Source of the DNA: an uncultured Candidatus Saccharibacteria bacterium
Lineage (GTDB): Bacteria; Patescibacteriota; Saccharimonadia; Saccharimonadales; Saccharimonadaceae
Assembly: GCA_938036845.1 (NCBI GenBank)
Contig: CALHWA010000038.1
Span: 1-17,804, forward strand
Reading direction: 5' to 3'
Length of the DNA: 17,804 nucleotides
The position numbers were made by a program, and so were the translations under genes. Positions within the stretch are counted from its first letter, which is position 1, and the number at the start of each line of letters is the position of its first letter. Shown piece by piece: positions 6,633-12,815 of the stretch. The notes below the pieces were generated by a model. It did not search any database. It was not told where the DNA came from and saw only the letters and a program-made list of their open reading frames with translations.

Positions 6633-8255
6633 TTACCGCCCCGAAAACAGGTTGCCGACCCGTTGGACGAAGGTTGGTGAGTTGCCTGGCATGGCGCTCT
6701 TACTGTTGCTACCACTGTTGGTAGTGGTTTGAGATGCTTCTTTTTTGGCGGAGGATGGGTCGGGGCTGACTTGCTCGGCAGTGACGAGCAGGCGGTTGAG
6801 ATCGGTACCAAGCGGCACACAAGTGATGAGCGTCATAGTTGGCTTGGTGGCGTTGGTTTGCAGTGCGTGCACATCGGTCGGCTTGACGACTTGCGAGCCA
6901 GTAACAGTATAGGTGTAGCGCTTGCCGTTGTAATTGACGTAGATATTATCACCCTTTTGCATTTGCTCGAGCCGCGCGAAGATGAACTTATACTTACCAT
7001 TATCGAGCCAGTCGTTGCTCGAGTGGCCTGAGACGACGAAGTTCCCTACCTCACCAGGCTTCGCATTGGCACCAGGGATGTTGAACCATACCACACCCTT
7101 ATCCATCGCGGCATTGAGCGAGGCTTGGCTGGCGGCATTGGCATCCCACACAATAGGCACGTCCACCGCGATCTTGGGGATGATAAGCTTGGGATCTGGG
7201 CCAACGTTGGTCGAGTCATATGGGCTAATGATATAGCTCTGGGCATCAAGGTCGCCTGGTGAGGTATAGGCCGCAACGTATGAGAAAAAGACTCGGTTGT
7301 ACTGCAATGCCAAGAATAACACCATGACGGAAATACCAGCTACTGCGGGGATGAAGTGTCGGCTATGGCGGACTTTGCTCGCGCCGTTGCGGATTGAGCT
7401 CAATAAGCGCGAGCGCAGATCGCCCATGGCTTGGCTTTGGGTGAGCTCTTCTGGCTCATCGGTGGTGGCTGCGGCAACGCTAGGTGTATCGGCGTCGTGA
7501 GCTTTGGCTTGCTCAGCGAGGCGCTCCTCAGCCTTCTTGACTTGGCCTAAGTAGTAGCGCTCATAATACTGCTGATAGTAGTTTTGCCAAGCACTGTGGT
7601 ATTGCTGCCAAGCGGCCTTTTGGTTGGCGGTGGGCTGGCGTGGTGCACCGGCAGGGCGCTGGCTGTCTGGTTGCTGCGGCTGATGCGCGCTCGCTGCTGG
7701 CTGCTCGGTATGGTTATCTTGAGATGAGGGCTGCTGCGCGCGAGCTGTTGATGAAGCGGCTGTGCGGGCTGGCGTGGGCTTGGGCTGTGGTGACTGCGTC
7801 ACTTGGGTTGATGTGCCAATATAGTGCGCCTGTGAGCGGCTGCGCGGTGTGATGGATGAGATATCGCGCTCGCCGCGGGAGGTGGGCGCCGAGTGAGCGT
7901 TTGACGCTGCAGCTACTTGGCTCTGACGCCATGCTTGAGCACCTGGGCGGTAAGCCATCTGGCTGTGCTGAACGCCACCTACCGCGTGCCGTACCACTGG
8001 TGCATGGCTGGCTGGTTTGCTCGCGAGGTTCGGAACTGAGAAGGTAGCCGCCTTGGCGCTCGTGCTAGGTGCTGGCTGGCGAGTCGGTGTACTGCCAATG
8101 ATGGGCTGCATGGTTGGGCGGTTTGTGTTGCCGCCGCCGCTTGACGTATTGTACAGTGCATCGATTTGCCCACGCACTTCACTAAGCCGTGCATCGCGGC
8201 TCTGCGATGATGAGTGCCCTCGTGATGTTGTGCGTGACGGATCTTGTGGCTGCAT
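6633..8255 (-). CDS. Sortase with long disordered cytoplasmic N-terminus
   Basis: 540 aa transpeptidase of the sortase superfamily, which cleaves LPxTG-type signals and links proteins to the cell wall. A membrane helix lies at about 301-318 and the catalytic domain at about 335-495. The triad is visible: His411 in VVSGHSSN, Cys479 in TLITC, Arg488 in LNRLLV. The first about 300 residues are low-complexity (S, Q, P, A, T) and include a Tyr/Gln/Trp-rich stretch (216-238) and an acidic patch (EKAEERLAEQAKAHD region). Typical sortases are about 200-250 aa, so this extension is unusual. A short disordered tail follows the domain. The ATG at 8255 has GGAAG 5 nt upstream. A likely substrate, the LPHTG protein at 8993, lies divergently across the tRNA gene. 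The sortase class cannot be fixed by eye. Confidence 0.93.
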   Translation of the reverse strand: MQPQDPSRTTSRGHSSSQSRDARLSEVRGQIDALYNTSSGGGNTNRPTMQPIIGSTPTRQPAPSTSAKAATFSVPNLASKPASHAPVVRHAVGGVQHSQMAYRPGAQAWRQSQVAAASNAHSAPTSRGERDISSITPRSRSQAHYIGTSTQVTQSPQPKPTPARTAASSTARAQQPSSQDNHTEQPAASAHQPQQPDSQRPAGAPRQPTANQKAAWQQYHSAWQNYYQQYYERYYLGQVKKAEERLAEQAKAHDADTPSVAAATTDEPEELTQSQAMGDLRSRLLSSIRNGASKVRHSRHFIPAVAGISVMVLFLALQYNRVFFSYVAAYTSPGDLDAQSYIISPYDSTNVGPDPKLIIPKIAVDVPIVWDANAASQASLNAAMDKGVVWFNIPGANAKPGEVGNFVVSGHSSNDWLDNGKYKFIFARLEQMQKGDNIYVNYNGKRYTYTVTGSQVVKPTDVHALQTNATKPTMTLITCVPLGTDLNRLLVTAEQVSPDPSSAKKEASQTTTNSGSNSKSAMPGNSPTFVQRVGNLFSGR

Positions 8256-8284
8256 AACTACTTCCAGTATACAATATTAGCTTT

Positions 8285-8313
8285 GATATACCAATATATC
8301 ACTTGCGTTTCAA
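8285..8313 (-). promoter_or_regulatory. Sortase promoter
   Basis: On the minus strand TTGAAA (8313-8308), a 17-bp spacer ending in ATATATTGG, then TATATC (8290-8285) with TGn extension. It gives a short leader holding the GGAAG Shine-Dalgarno. A second -10-like TATACT at 8271-8266, 10 nt before the ATG, is an alternative. Confidence 0.55.
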
Positions 8314-8392
8314 GGCCTATTTTGGATAAGAGACTGCTTGCCCGTGCCCACACTCTCGAGACAGGCATAAACAGACAGCAAGAGTCATCAAT

Positions 8393-8425
8393 AAAAAAAT
8401 AAGCCGACGCTTACGGCTTATTTTT
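8393..8425. terminator. Intrinsic terminator downstream of tRNA-Leu
   Basis: AAAAATAAGCCG (8395-8406) pairs with CGGCTTATTTTT (8414-8425) around a 7-nt loop. The A-run at 8393-8399 becomes a U-run on the minus strand, so it ends the tRNA transcript before the sortase promoter. It is symmetric and could act both ways. Confidence 0.85.
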
Positions 8426-8447
8426 CGGAAAACAGCTGAATAAACAC

Positions 8448-8534
8448 TGGTACCGCGGGCCGGACTTGAACCGGCACGTCCGAGTGGACATCAGATTTTG
8501 AGTCTGACGTGTCTACCAATTCCACCACCGCGGC
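8448..8534 (-). tRNA. tRNA-Leu (anticodon CAA)
   Basis: 87 nt including an encoded 3' CCA. The acceptor arm is GCCGCGG with CCGCGGT (a G-U first pair). The D-arm region contains GGTAGACA. The anticodon stem TCAGA/TCTGA encloses the loop CTCAAAA with CAA at 34-36, reading UUG. A long variable arm (class II, as in Leu) follows, then the T-arm with GGTTCAAGTCC. It is transcribed from an extended -10 promoter upstream and ended by the hairpin at 8393-8425. Confidence 0.95.
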
Positions 8535-8575
8535 GCGAGTAAGATCAATTGCAGCCCTATCCTGCAACTTCTGCA

Positions 8576-8584
8576 AGTATAGCA
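8576..8584 (-). promoter_or_regulatory. Extended -10 promoter of tRNA-Leu
   Basis: On the minus strand TGCTATACT (8584-8576), the same extended -10 as at gltX, about 42 nt before the mature tRNA 5' end. No good -35 is visible. Confidence 0.5.
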
Positions 8585-8925
8585 GATTGCACCGCACTTG
8601 GCTAGCCTCTCGTGCAGGGCTCTACGGAGATATGCCTAAGCCGGTCATTCTATTCATTCAATACGACCGCTCGCCCATCCTAAGCTACTGGATAACCAGC
8701 CACGAACGATCAAGAAAAAATATGGCAAAAAAGCCGGGCAACATCACATAGCTGCGCAACAGGCGAAAGCACCGAGCGTGCGATGTATGTTTGATAAGTA
8801 CAACACCATCGAACATCGCTTGCACGCAACCACGATATAACAGTGGCTATAATCGTGATTTTGTGGTAGAACAGCAGCCACAAAATATGGATTTAAGCAT
8901 AAGCATAATATATGAAAAAGTAATG
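8585..8925. other. Intergenic stretch between tRNA-Leu and the surface-protein promoter
   Basis: No supported gene. A TATAAT at 8848-8853 (+) lies just before a 9-bp hairpin, ATTTTGTGG (8858-8866) with CCACAAAAT (8878-8886), but no U-run follows, so I do not call an RNA. An apparent short plus-strand frame here overlaps the antisense of the tRNA and has no start signal. Confidence 0.5.
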
Positions 8926-8954
8926 TTGACAAAAAATAAAGGACATGATAATCT
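8926..8954 (+). promoter_or_regulatory. Strong promoter of the PKD surface protein
   Basis: Consensus TTGACA (8926-8931), 17-bp spacer, TGA-extended TAATCT (8949-8954), then a leader of about 32 nt ending in AGGAGG (8980-8985), 7 nt before the ATG. This is the best promoter and Shine-Dalgarno pair in the window, so high expression is expected. Confidence 0.75.
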
Positions 8955-8992
8955 CAACACATAACGTCTAATAATGACGAGGAGGAAAACAA

Positions 8993-10231
8993 ATGAACAA
9001 ACTAGCAAAATCGTTTGTTGCACTTGGCGTAGTCGCTGGCGCAGCAATCGGTGGCCTGTGGGTAGCGCAGCCAGCATCGGCAGCGATCTCAGCAGGTTGT
9101 AGCAACTTTAATGTTGTAGAGTGCGGCACAAAGGATGTACAAACCCTGCGCAGCACTTACACAAAGCGTACAGAGATCCGTCAGCTGTACAGCCAGTTCG
9201 GTATTACCGAGCAGATGATCAACGGTGCCAACATGCAAGAAGGTACAGTTGATGCGAACGGCAACGTGACTGTTGGTGGTCGTGTTGTCGCTACTGGTGC
9301 CCGCACCCTGCAGGCCAAAGCTGGTACAAAGCAAAAGCAGCCAGAAGGTCAGCGCACCGCTGGTGGCCACACCTACTACCAGTACCCAACCGGTGATAGC
9401 TTCATCTTGGGCAAGACAACATTTAGCGTTTATGCATGGTTCGACAACAACGGTAAGTTTATCGCCGGTGTTATTAAGGATTGTGGTAACCCTATCTGGG
9501 GCACCCCAACTCCCCCACCAGCCAAGCCAAGCCTGACCTGCGACGCGTTGCAAGCTACCCAGATTTCGCGCAACGAATACCAGTTCACCGCCAAGGCAAC
9601 TGCTAAGGAAGGTGCAAAGGTCGTTAACTACATCTACGACTTTGGCGATGGCAAGACCACCAACGGTGGTGCAACTGTTCGCCACACTTACGCCAAAGAA
9701 GGCACATACACCGTTAAAATGACTGTGGTCGGTAGCGAAGGTGGCAGCACCAACGTCGAGAAGACAAGCAAAGACTGCCAAGTGACCATCAAGGTTACAC
9801 CTCAGCCAACCATCCAGGTATGTGAGCTGAGCAGCAGCACCATCATCACCATCAAAGAAAGCGAATTTGACGCTACCAAGCACTCAAAGAACGTCAAAGA
9901 CTGCGACAAGATGAAGGTCTGTGAGCTGAAGACTGGTGCTATTGTCACCATCAAGGAAAAGGAATTCGACGAGAAGAAGCACTCAAAGAACACCGCTGAC
10001 TGCGACAAGGTCAAGGTCTGCCGCATCTCTGACAAGAAGATCGTCGAAGTTCGCCGCAACGAAGTAAGCAATGACTACACCACCGACATGTCGAAGTGTG
10101 AGCAAACTCCTCCAACTCCAGTAGCTGAGTTGCCACACACCGGCTTGGGCGGTACCCTCCTGCCGCTGGCTGGTATTGGTAGCCTCACTGCTGCAGGTGC
10201 CGCTTACTACGTAAGCCGCCACCGCAAATAA
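8993..10231 (+). CDS. LPxTG-anchored PKD-domain surface protein
   Basis: 412 aa secreted, wall-anchored protein. The signal peptide has a KLAK n-region, a hydrophobic core and a likely cut after ASA (residue 30). An N-terminal domain at about 35-165 (LYSQFGITEQMINGA, GGRVVATGARTL, VIKDCGNPIWG) is a type I recognise from Saccharibacteria surface proteins. A Pro-rich linker follows (TPTPPPAKP), then a PKD domain at about 180-270 (YIYDFGDGKTT, HTYAKEGTYTVKMTV). Next are three Cys-containing repeats (276-371). The C-terminal sorting signal is LPHTG (380-384), then a membrane helix and the basic tail SRHRK. These are the parts a sortase needs, and a sortase is encoded at 6633-8255. It likely displays an adhesive or structural domain on the surface; the ligand is unknown. 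The start is fixed by the strong Shine-Dalgarno and signal peptide. Confidence 0.95.
   Translation: MNKLAKSFVALGVVAGAAIGGLWVAQPASAAISAGCSNFNVVECGTKDVQTLRSTYTKRTEIRQLYSQFGITEQMINGANMQEGTVDANGNVTVGGRVVATGARTLQAKAGTKQKQPEGQRTAGGHTYYQYPTGDSFILGKTTFSVYAWFDNNGKFIAGVIKDCGNPIWGTPTPPPAKPSLTCDALQATQISRNEYQFTAKATAKEGAKVVNYIYDFGDGKTTNGGATVRHTYAKEGTYTVKMTVVGSEGGSTNVEKTSKDCQVTIKVTPQPTIQVCELSSSTIITIKESEFDATKHSKNVKDCDKMKVCELKTGAIVTIKEKEFDEKKHSKNTADCDKVKVCRISDKKIVEVRRNEVSNDYTTDMSKCEQTPPTPVAELPHTGLGGTLLPLAGIGSLTAAGAAYYVSRHRK
9818..10105 (+). repeat. Three tandem Cys-containing repeats within the surface protein
   Basis: Units at 9818-9916 and 9917-10015 (33 codons each) and a shorter, divergent third at 10016-10105. 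The first two share VCEL, a TIITIK/AIVTIK strand, the E-F-D turn, KHSKN and the DCDK ending. The third keeps VCRI, the strand and a closing KCE. Each unit has one Cys near its start and one near its end, suggesting a disulfide per unit. Confidence 0.85.
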
Positions 10232-10252
10232 ATAACCGTTTGCGGATAACCC

Positions 10253-10287
10253 AAAAATCACCCGTTTTGCATGGACGGGTGATTTTT
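10253..10287 (+). terminator. Intrinsic terminator of the surface protein gene
   Basis: AAAAATCACCCGT (10253-10265) and ACGGGTGATTTTT (10275-10287) form a perfect 13-bp stem around a 9-nt loop and end in T5, 22 nt after the TAA. Confidence 0.9.
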
Positions 10288-11533
10288 ATTGGTTTGGTTT
10301 TTGAGAGTAAATCATTGACCCAATATAAGCTGCGCGTCCTCTTTTCTTTTTGATTGGTCTCATTTGTGAGATTGTGGAGTGAGAGTTACTCTGATGAGAC
10401 GTATTAAGCTTCTCTACCCTTTCTCTCGCCCGGATCTTTAAGGGGGCTAGCCGCGCATTGTGAGTGCAATCTGTCTGTTCTGGTGGTGCTCTATGTTAGT
10501 CAGTGGCGGTATATATTTTGCTAGAAGAATAGAGAAAGGCAGCGTAAATATGTATTTTACATCACGGGTTCTGGATGGTGGCACGAGTAGCTAGATCATT
10601 TACGCCCCTACTCGATAGAGGCTTAATATAGGCCGTAGTTAGCTTCTGCGGGCATAGTTGCTAAGGATAACGGTATTCAATGGTCTCCTCAAGATATTCC
10701 ATCTATACCCACCCGATTCTATCCCCAGATAGATGAGCGAGATTACTCACCATGCGACATAGACTTTTAATACAGGCTGAGACGGTGGTTTCTACTTGCT
10801 GAATAAGGTGGGGGCTGCGTAGCAACACACAAAACAAAGAGAGCAGTATGAGGATGCACTGAACACGCTAATTACTCATGTATCATGGTTGACGGAGCGC
10901 ACAAACTAGAGCGAACAAATATACTACTCATCTGCTTTTTGCCATATAGCGCAAGAGAAGATGGATGATTTGCCATTACCGATGAGCTAAATATTACCGC
11001 AAAACATGATATGAGTACTTGATTTCCGGTAGAAACGTGCTATTTCCGTTCTATAAATAAGATATATAATACCGACATTCATGCAAATATAGCACACCAT
11101 GCAATAGGAGAGTTTTGGTATAGCGCTTGGTGGTGTTTTATGCTTGTGCTACTTTTTTGTCCAGCAGAATAACAGAGGTCGTGGGCTCATGTGACGCAAA
11201 CATTTGTTCATGATTTGTGCTTCGTATGATCTGAACACAAAAAACGAACAATATAATAATGGCGCTGCACATCGCGTGCACATCTCTTTTCTTGCTCTTC
11301 CCTCTTGGTATTGGTTTGGTAGGAAAAAATCCCACTACTTGAGGTGGTCTCATCGGTGTATTTATCGTGCTTGAATATATCTGTCGTTTATCATTCAAGC
11401 AAAAAGCAGATCACAGAAATGCTGCTCGTGCTCTAGGGCTAGAGCGACTCTTATGCTTCCTTTCACTAGCCAAAAGATAAAGAAGAAAATTGCAAATAGC
11501 TATAACAAAAGCTCCGGAGCCGATACCTAATAT
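10288..11533. other. Gene-poor 1.2-kb stretch with several inverted repeats
   Basis: No convincing gene on either strand; stops are frequent. Several perfect inverted repeats are present: GTCTCAT/ATGAGAC (10357-10363, 10394-10400), CGAGTAG/CTACTCG (10584-10590, 10608-10614), CATCTAT/ATAGATG (10700-10706, 10729-10735), GCTTGAAT/ATTCAAGC (11369-11376, 11393-11400) and GCTCTAG/CTAGAGC (11430-11436, 11439-11445). A plus-strand frame at about 10639-10767 reads 42 residues (ending QIDERDYSPCDIDF) without a start codon and might be a gene relic. The stretch is unusually long for so compact a genome. A decayed gene, an unknown RNA or a regulatory region are all possible. Confidence 0.5.
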
Positions 11534-12331
11534 CTACTCCTTCCCATCTAGCAAGCTAGCCGTTGCTGCCTGGAGGGGTGTCGCTGGGTTCCACATGGTA
11601 TAGGCGGCGATGCGCGTTGGCACAGTGCCCTGCCAAAGTGCCATTGGCTGCGACCATGGTGTTGACGTGACAGTGCCGTGCTGAGCGATGAGGATGGCGT
11701 CGGCGTGGAAGGTGGCGAGGGTAAGTGGATAGGTGATGGTAAACTTGTGCAGCACCTCGACCAGCTGGAGGAGCGGCATCCGGAAGGTGAGGATCTTAGG
11801 GTAGTATAGGGTGCGAAGGAACTTTTGGACTTGCGAGAATGAGGCGACAATGAGGATGTTTGACTGGCTGGCAAGCTGCGGGGCACTTGGCATAAGCAAG
11901 TCGACCGCGTCGCGGCTGATGATGAGTGGTGTGGTGGTGTGGCTCACGAGCTTTTCGTAGACGATGGCGGTCTGGCTGTTGCGGCCAGCGTCGCCGATGA
12001 GAAGAAGCGTATCGGCCCAATTGCCCAAGGCTTGCAGCTCTGGCCAGGCTTCGTTGCCCAGGCTGCCGCTACTGTTGCTTGCGGCAAAAATCGTGTCCGT
12101 CACACTGGCAGGAATAGTACCACGTAGGGCATCTGGCAGCACCACGCGTGCCTGCCCTACCCCTGTGGCGAGTGCAGTAGTATAGCTGTGCTCGATGGCG
12201 CGAAAGCTCAGCCGGTTGCCACCAATAATGCCTAGCTTGCCTGCCTGGGCCCGCTGCTGCGGTTTATTCCAGGCGATGTCTGGGTAGAGCGGTTTGGCTG
12301 GCGTTTGCTGCTGCCAGTAGGGGATGTTCAT
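11534..12331 (-). CDS. Ribokinase-fold protein resembling NAD(P)H-hydrate dehydratase, catalytic loop absent
   Basis: 265 aa. The first half follows the YjeF C-terminal/NnrD pattern: GKLGIIGGN near residue 32, an A..TG.G.A.VVLPD segment, a WADTLLLIGDAGR strand-loop and PLIISRDAVDLL. True dehydratases then show NxGTGDVLAG near the C-terminus, which binds nucleotide and holds the catalytic Asp. Here that region reads WQGTVPTRIAAYTMWNP and the motif is missing. It may be a non-catalytic or altered relative, or a different ribokinase-fold enzyme. The ATG at 12331 has AAGGTGA 6 nt upstream; a TATAAT at 12399-12394 (minus) gives a leader of about 55 nt. It stands alone, with no clear terminator after it. 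Confidence 0.75.
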   Translation of the reverse strand: MNIPYWQQQTPAKPLYPDIAWNKPQQRAQAGKLGIIGGNRLSFRAIEHSYTTALATGVGQARVVLPDALRGTIPASVTDTIFAASNSSGSLGNEAWPELQALGNWADTLLLIGDAGRNSQTAIVYEKLVSHTTTPLIISRDAVDLLMPSAPQLASQSNILIVASFSQVQKFLRTLYYPKILTFRMPLLQLVEVLHKFTITYPLTLATFHADAILIAQHGTVTSTPWSQPMALWQGTVPTRIAAYTMWNPATPLQAATASLLDGKE

Positions 12332-12393
12332 GCGCAGTCACCTTGCTCTGACGGGCGGAGATAATACAGGGAGAAAATAATCAGCATAGAGCT

Positions 12394-12399
12394 ATTATA
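12394..12399 (-). promoter_or_regulatory. -10 box for the NnrD-like gene
   Basis: TATAAT on the minus strand (12399-12394), with a leader of about 55 nt to the ATG at 12331. A second, closer TATTAT lies at about 12366-12361. No strong -35 is seen. Confidence 0.4.
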
Positions 12400-12517
12400 C
12401 CGCGAAGTGGGTGGTGCTTGCTATGCATTGCTGCTTGAAGTGATGTCTTACTTGCTACTAGTGCCATATTATACAGTGTCGAAGTACTGGCGCAGCCTGG
12501 AGCGTGTGAAAAACGTG

Positions 12518-12585
12518 AAAAAGAAAAAGCCCAACCTAGGAGCTTTACATACTCTGGTGAGAGTAGTGCTGACGACTAGGTTGGG
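12518..12585 (-). terminator. Intrinsic terminator of the mini-ORF unit
   Basis: CCCAACCTAG and CTAGGTTGGG (12585-12576 and 12539-12530 on the minus strand) form a 10-bp stem. The large loop holds an inner ACTCT/AGAGT hairpin (12564-12551). TTTTTCTTTTT follows (12528-12518). The pairing and U-runs fit termination only on the minus strand. Confidence 0.75.
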
Positions 12586-12610
12586 TAAGAAGGAGATAGG
12601 AGGTTGGGGT

Positions 12611-12648
12611 GCAGAGGGTGCGCAAACGTGTGCTTGCGCACCCTCTGC
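12611..12648. repeat. Perfect 15-bp inverted repeat
   Basis: GCAGAGGGTGCGCAA (12611-12625) and TTGCGCACCCTCTGC (12634-12648) around an 8-nt loop. It is GC-rich, very stable, and has no U-run on either side. It sits between the mini-ORF stop and the terminator. Confidence 0.9.
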
Positions 12649-12655
12649 TGACCAG

Positions 12656-12688
12656 CTAGGATCCACTTCCACCGAGGAGGAAGCTCAT
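12656..12688 (-). CDS. 10-codon mini-ORF (possible leader peptide)
   Basis: ATG at 12688, stop TAG at 12658-12656, peptide MSFLLGGSGS. GGGGAGGTGA, close to a full anti-16S match, lies 5 nt upstream, and the promoter and terminator around it are good. It has no run of a regulatory amino acid as in classical attenuators. Translation is predicted by the ribosome-binding site only; a peptide this short may have no function of its own. Confidence 0.4.
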   Translation of the reverse strand: MSFLLGGSGS

Positions 12689-12744
12689 GACTGTCACCTC
12701 CCCTCCTTTTTAGACTCGCCTCTCGTCGGATTGCGAGAAGCTAA

Positions 12745-12773
12745 TATATATCAATATATGAGGGGTGCGTCAA
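12745..12773 (-). promoter_or_regulatory. Promoter of the mini-ORF unit (shared-spacer class)
   Basis: On the minus strand TTGACG (12773-12768), a 17-bp spacer ending in CTCATATATTGA, then TATATA (12750-12745). The last 12 spacer bases and the -10 are identical to the promoter at 6318-6346. Confidence 0.65.
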
Positions 12774-12815
12774 GGCTTTGTTGTGCACTTATCACGGCCT
12801 TGGCTGTACCTTAGC

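Larger units (their letters stand above)
12518..12738 (-). ncRNA. Compact transcription unit: mini-ORF, two large hairpins, terminator
   Basis: A complete minus-strand unit of about 220 nt. It has a promoter (12773-12745), a leader, a strong Shine-Dalgarno and a 10-codon ORF. Next is a perfect 15-bp hairpin, TTGCGCACCCTCTGC with GCAGAGGGTGCGCAA (12648-12634, 12625-12611 read leftward). A pyrimidine-rich stretch follows, then a terminator. The G-rich Shine-Dalgarno region can pair with CCTCCT inside the ORF and again with CCTCC near 12600, so alternative folds are possible. No gene lies directly behind it; the next minus-strand gene has its own promoter at 12399. It may be a small regulatory RNA, an orphan attenuator or the remains of a short gene. 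No known RNA family is recognised. Confidence 0.45.

Noticed and set aside
8509..8751. 80-codon plus-strand frame overlapping the tRNA
   Set aside because: Begins in the antisense of tRNA-Leu and has no start signals.
9089..9883. 264-codon minus-strand open frame under the PKD gene
   Set aside because: Antisense shadow of a well-supported secreted protein; no promoter or ribosome site and Cys/Val/Leu-heavy composition typical of shadow frames.
10628..10654. Minus-strand reading AEANYGLY followed by TAA, resembling a tmRNA tag
   Set aside because: No tRNA-like 3' part (no GGTTCGA T-loop followed by CCA) lies within a suitable distance and the tag lacks the usual hydrophobic Ala ending; likely chance.
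11138..11398. 86-codon minus-strand frame with one hydrophobic stretch
   Set aside because: No Shine-Dalgarno and no -10 box at leaderless distance; biased composition; kept only as part of the gene-poor region.
11511..11520. Palindrome GCTCCGGAGC after the NnrD-like gene, followed by U4 on the minus strand
   Set aside because: No room for a hairpin loop, so it cannot act as a normal terminator.
12598..12659. Plus-strand AGGAGG then GTG opening a 16-codon frame over the 15-bp hairpin
   Set aside because: No plus-strand promoter or terminator supports it; the G-rich match is the complement of the pyrimidine-rich stretch of the minus-strand RNA.
12407..12814. 135-codon plus-strand frame
   Set aside because: Runs through the hairpins, mini-ORF and promoter of the minus-strand unit; no ribosome site; translation not protein-like.
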